Shown piece after piece: positions 61,112 to 64,000 of a stretch of DNA of 64,000 bases. How positions within the stretch are numbered: position 1 is the stretch's first letter; every line of letters starts with the position of its first letter. Location of the stretch: the NCBI GenBank assembly GCA_020444425.1, contig JAHLLB010000011.1:46475-110474 (forward strand). The letters are read 5' to 3'. The stretch is from a bacterium (GTDB lineage: Bacteria; Electryoneota; Electryoneia; Electryoneales; Electryoneaceae). The notes beneath the pieces were generated by a model. It saw nothing but the letters and a program-made list of their open reading frames with translations. It did no database searches and was not told where the DNA came from. A program made the position numbers and the translations under genes.

Positions 61112-62923
61112 ATGGCGTTTGATGATGATCTGATCCGGCGGGTACGCGAGTCCACGGACATCGTGGAGATCGTGAACGAGTACGTCTCGTTGAAGAAACG
61201 CGGGCGGGTGAACTGGTTTGGCCTGTCGCCGTTCGTTGACGAGAAGACGCCGTCGTTCTCTGTCCATGAGGAACGGCAGATCTTCCACGACTTCTCCTCC
61301 GGCGAGGGCGGCAATGTGTTCACCTTCATCATGAAGATGGAGGGGATCAGTTTCCCGGAAGCGGTGCGCCGATTGGCGACACGTGCGCACATTGAGATCG
61401 AGGACGAACGCGGCGCGAAACCCTCCGGCGAAACCGACGCCATCTACCACGCCAACGAACTCGCCGCCAAATACTACCGTCACCATTTGCTCGAAGGCAG
61501 CGGCCCCGACTCCCAGTTCGCACGGGAGTATCTCGAGCAGCGCGGCATTACGGCGGAGCTGAGCGAAAAATTCAAGCTCGGTTTGTCGCCGCCGGAGTGG
61601 GACGGTTTCCTTTCCGTCGCCCGCCGCCGCAAGCACAAGGATTTCATCCTCGAGAAGGCCGGGCTCATCCGTCGCAGCGAACGCACCGGCAACTACTACG
61701 ACTATTTTCGCGGCCGCCTGATGTTCCCGATCCTCAACGCCGGTTCGCAGGTGGTCGGGTTCGGGGGACGGATCCTGCGTGACGATCCGGAGAAGCGCGA
61801 ACCGAAGTACATCAACACGCAGGAGACTCCGGTCTATCACAAGGGGCGGCTGGTGTACGGGCTGGCGCAGGCGCGTGGCGCGATCCGTCAACAGGGCACG
61901 GCAGTCTTCGTCGAGGGCTACACCGACGTGATCGCGATGCACGGCGGCGGCTTCGACCACACCGTCGCCGGGTTGGGCACCGCGTTGACCTCGGACCAGG
62001 CGTCACTGGTGAAACGGTTCGCGCGCAAGGTGATTTTGCTGTACGATTCAGACGCCGCCGGGAACATCGCTGCCAACCGTGGAGCGGATGTGCTCGCGGG
62101 GTCGGGGCTGGATGTGCGGGTCGCGTTGATGCCGACGGGGGACGATCCGGACACGTTGATCCGCGATCAGGGTGCGGATGCGATGACGACCACGCTCGAA
62201 GCTGCGATGCCGCTGGTCGATTTCAAGATCGATTACTTCCGCCGCCAGGGAGCACTGGACACCCCACAGGGTAAGGCCGAGGCCGCACGTGCGATTCTTG
62301 ACACGCTGACTCGCATTGACGACGAGATCACCCGCCAGATGGCGATGAAGGACGCCGCGATCAAGCTCGGTGTCGAGGAACGAGTGCTCGCGCGCGAGCT
62401 GCAGCGTACCAGCAACAGGAGCTCCGGACGCGCTCGCGCGGTACGTGAGGAAGAGAAGAAGCCGCTCAGTGGGGACGAAAAGCTGCTGCGTGACATGCTG
62501 CGCGTGCTGGTCCACCACCCCGACCGCCGCAGCGAAGTGTTCGCGTTCTTCCGTTCCGCCGACCTCGGTGATCACCGTCTGCGGCCCGTCTTCGAAGCGC
62601 TGGAAGCGGCGCACATCGAAGGTCATCCGATTACCGAGGCCGATCTGTACGACCGGTTCGCGGAACAGGATCACCTGATCAAATTCATCGGCTCGATTCT
62701 GAACAAAACCGCGCCGGACGAAGGCGATTTTGTCGGCCGGATCATCGAGGATGCACCGGCCGTGTTCCGCATGCGTGAGATCGAACGCGAGCTGGCGGAA
62801 TTACGGCAACGCGGCCAGCAGGGCACGAGCACCGACGACGACCTCCGCCGCCGGCAGCAATTGCGGATGGAGCTGGTTGAGTTGAAGAAGAAACGCGCGC
62901 AGATCGAGAAGCCGTACAAATGA
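61112..62923 (+). CDS. dnaG: DNA primase DnaG lacking the zinc-ribbon ligands
   Basis: DnaG makes RNA primers at the replication fork. I start it at the ATG at 61112 (MAFDDDLIRRVRESTDIVEI, the normal N-terminus). The 603-aa product has the zinc-binding-domain region (1-100), the DnaG core and Toprim domain (VFVEGYTDVIA near 265, LYDSDAAG near 310) and a C-terminal helicase-binding region (about 455-600). The zinc site, normally CPFH...FHCFGC, reads SPFV...FHDFSS, so residues 39, 42, 60 and 63 are Ser, Val, Asp and Ser. Otherwise motifs are intact. The next gene overlaps its stop by 4 bases. Confidence 0.95.
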   Translation: MAFDDDLIRRVRESTDIVEIVNEYVSLKKRGRVNWFGLSPFVDEKTPSFSVHEERQIFHDFSSGEGGNVFTFIMKMEGISFPEAVRRLATRAHIEIEDERGAKPSGETDAIYHANELAAKYYRHHLLEGSGPDSQFAREYLEQRGITAELSEKFKLGLSPPEWDGFLSVARRRKHKDFILEKAGLIRRSERTGNYYDYFRGRLMFPILNAGSQVVGFGGRILRDDPEKREPKYINTQETPVYHKGRLVYGLAQARGAIRQQGTAVFVEGYTDVIAMHGGGFDHTVAGLGTALTSDQASLVKRFARKVILLYDSDAAGNIAANRGADVLAGSGLDVRVALMPTGDDPDTLIRDQGADAMTTTLEAAMPLVDFKIDYFRRQGALDTPQGKAEAARAILDTLTRIDDEITRQMAMKDAAIKLGVEERVLARELQRTSNRSSGRARAVREEEKKPLSGDEKLLRDMLRVLVHHPDRRSEVFAFFRSADLGDHRLRPVFEALEAAHIEGHPITEADLYDRFAEQDHLIKFIGSILNKTAPDEGDFVGRIIEDAPAVFRMREIERELAELRQRGQQGTSTDDDLRRRQQLRMELVELKKKRAQIEKPYK

Positions 62924-63447
62924 GCCCCGCCGCAGCAACCCCTCCTCCGTCTGGCAGCAAGTCCGCGCCGCATGCCGTGCTCAGCGACGACGAAAAAGCG
63001 CTGGTGCGGGCCGCATTGCAGAAGGCGTTCGCGCTGCCCGACTCGCTCTCGGAAGAGGAACACGTCAAGCGCGTGCTGCGCATCCGGAACCAGTTGGAAG
63101 AGAACGTGCTGAAGTTGTCTGACTACCGGATCAAGACGCGTCCGTGGTTGATCGGCGGCTGGCTTGTGACCACGCTGCTCGGTCTGGCGGTTGTCGGTCT
63201 GGCGTTGTGGCGGGCGTTTGTGCGCTACGAGTCTCCGATTCCTGCGCTGGACGATCCGATGGCGTTTCTGCTCTGGTTCGGGATCGCATTTGTGGTTGCC
63301 TGGCTGCCGGTGCTGATTGCCTGGCTGCGGGCACGGTCGATCCGAATCCGAATCGAAACCAGCGAAGTGCCGGATGCCGGCCCGGCATTGACCGCGTTCG
63401 ACGTGGCGATTGTTCGGCGCTTTATCCGCACGAACCAGCCCGGCTGA
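62920..63447 (+). CDS. Small two-helix membrane protein of unknown function
   Basis: The ATG overlaps the dnaG stop (ATGA), so translation is coupled. The 175-aa product has a polar N-terminus (1-70) with a helical, charged segment, two transmembrane helices (about 75-97 and 112-134) and a short cytosolic tail. No conserved family motif is apparent. Coupling to dnaG may be positional rather than functional. Confidence 0.78.
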   Translation: MSPAAATPPPSGSKSAPHAVLSDDEKALVRAALQKAFALPDSLSEEEHVKRVLRIRNQLEENVLKLSDYRIKTRPWLIGGWLVTTLLGLAVVGLALWRAFVRYESPIPALDDPMAFLLWFGIAFVVAWLPVLIAWLRARSIRIRIETSEVPDAGPALTAFDVAIVRRFIRTNQPG

Positions 63448-63545
63448 AATCTCGGATTTCCGTTCCCTGGCTGGCGTGACCGCGTTTCACCGTGTATCTT
63501 CGGTATCCTTCACACGGACGGTTAACCAGATCCGGCCAGGAACGA

Positions 63546-63932
63546 ATGCCATTTTCCATTCAGAACATCGTTGCGGTTGCGGTGGCAGGTGCTGCGGGCA
63601 CCTTGCTTCGATACGGCCTTGCCGGCTGGATCGAACGCATGTCTGCGCCCGGATTTCCGTGGGGAACGTTAACCGTCAACCTCGTTGGCTGCTTCCTGGC
63701 GGGGCTGCTGGTGACCTGGATCGGGTTGCGCGCGTCAGTCGATCCAACCTTGCGCACCGCGATTCTTGTCGGATTTCTCGGAGCGTTCACCACCTTCTCG
63801 ACGTTCATCGTCGACGCGAACACGTTGCTGAAGACGGCGTCCTGGATGCAGGCAGGGGCGTATGTTTTGCTTCAGAACGGTGTTGGCTTGCTGGCCCTGG
63901 CCGGTGGGATTGCTATCGCGCGGTTTTTGTGA
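63546..63932 (+). CDS. crcB: CrcB/Fluc fluoride channel
   Basis: The start is the ATG at 63546 with AGGA five bases upstream; the longer frame from 63492 is unlikely. The 128-aa product has four transmembrane helices and the Fluc signatures: GAAGTLLRYG (16-24), WGTLTVNLVG with the conserved Asn45, and GFLGAFTTFSTF (77-88), which lines the fluoride pore and sodium site. It exports fluoride as a dual-topology dimer. No fluoride riboswitch was recognised in the 98 bases before it. The last 68 bases of the window show nothing. Confidence 0.95.
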   Translation: MPFSIQNIVAVAVAGAAGTLLRYGLAGWIERMSAPGFPWGTLTVNLVGCFLAGLLVTWIGLRASVDPTLRTAILVGFLGAFTTFSTFIVDANTLLKTASWMQAGAYVLLQNGVGLLALAGGIAIARFL

Positions 63933-64000
63933 GTGCTGTGTGCTGGGTGTCTCGTCCTGATATCGGTTGACTATGGGGACGAGGTAGTACGTGTGCCCCG

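Noticed and set aside
60259..61443. 394-codon minus-strand open frame spanning the glycosyltransferase end and dnaG start
   Set aside because: It is antisense to two well-supported genes and has no domain or ribosome-binding site.
63448..63545. Fluoride riboswitch before crcB
   Set aside because: I looked for the conserved pseudoknot and GAUG elements and did not find them.

Overview
The window comes from a Gram-negative bacterium of fairly high GC content. Signal peptides, lipoprotein signals, a TonB-dependent outer-membrane receptor and an RseC-like protein all point to two membranes. At least seven very large exported proteins end in a YPNPFN-type C-terminal sorting domain, and a PorV/PorQ-family barrel is present, so a type IX-like secretion route is likely. 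This combination is typical of the FCB superphylum and nearby candidate phyla (Zixibacteria-, Eisenbacteria-, Latescibacteria- or KSB1-like). The sequence does not settle which one, and no core por genes (porK, L, M, N or sov) lie in the window.

Layout. 1-6.5 kb: start of an enoyl-CoA-hydratase-like gene, a 330-bp AT-rich inverted-repeat element, queG with an RseC-like gene, a degenerate HD-GYP protein and a multi-PAS histidine kinase. 6.8-13.1 kb: a giant C25 (gingipain)-like surface protein, a lipid kinase and tRNA-Arg(CCG). 13.4-37.9 kb: the exported-protein region. Its core is a six-gene minus-strand operon (TonB receptor, 844-aa secreted protein, PorV-like barrel, 1537-aa Ig/peptidase-like protein, TPR lipoprotein, sorting-domain protein). 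Three more monocistronic-looking sorting-domain genes follow. 38.3-41.4 kb: an ECF sigma factor, its anti-sigma factor and a periplasmic protein built from a triplicated module. 41.6-49.8 kb: an AhpD-like enzyme, a rhomboid protease, a beta-helix surface protein, and an operon of a lipoprotein, a GAF/sigma-54 activator and a PEGA-domain Ser/Thr kinase. 50.2-52.9 kb: a coiled-coil protein, an encapsulated-ferritin-type protein and aconitase in one operon. 53.1-64 kb: an unknown two-domain protein, a large glycosidase-like lipoprotein, a HAD hydrolase, a GT39-like glycosyltransferase, DnaG primase lacking all its zinc ligands, a small membrane protein and CrcB.

The most unusual points are these: an EncFtn protein with no shell and no targeting tail, next to aconitase; a primase with no zinc-binding cysteines; several signalling and hydrolytic proteins whose catalytic motifs look lost (HD-GYP, histidine kinase, a peptidase-like module, C25); surface-protein paralogues whose sorting-domain DNA appears to have been homogenised; and several families of dispersed hairpin repeats between genes.

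All calls come from reading the sequence. No database search was run.
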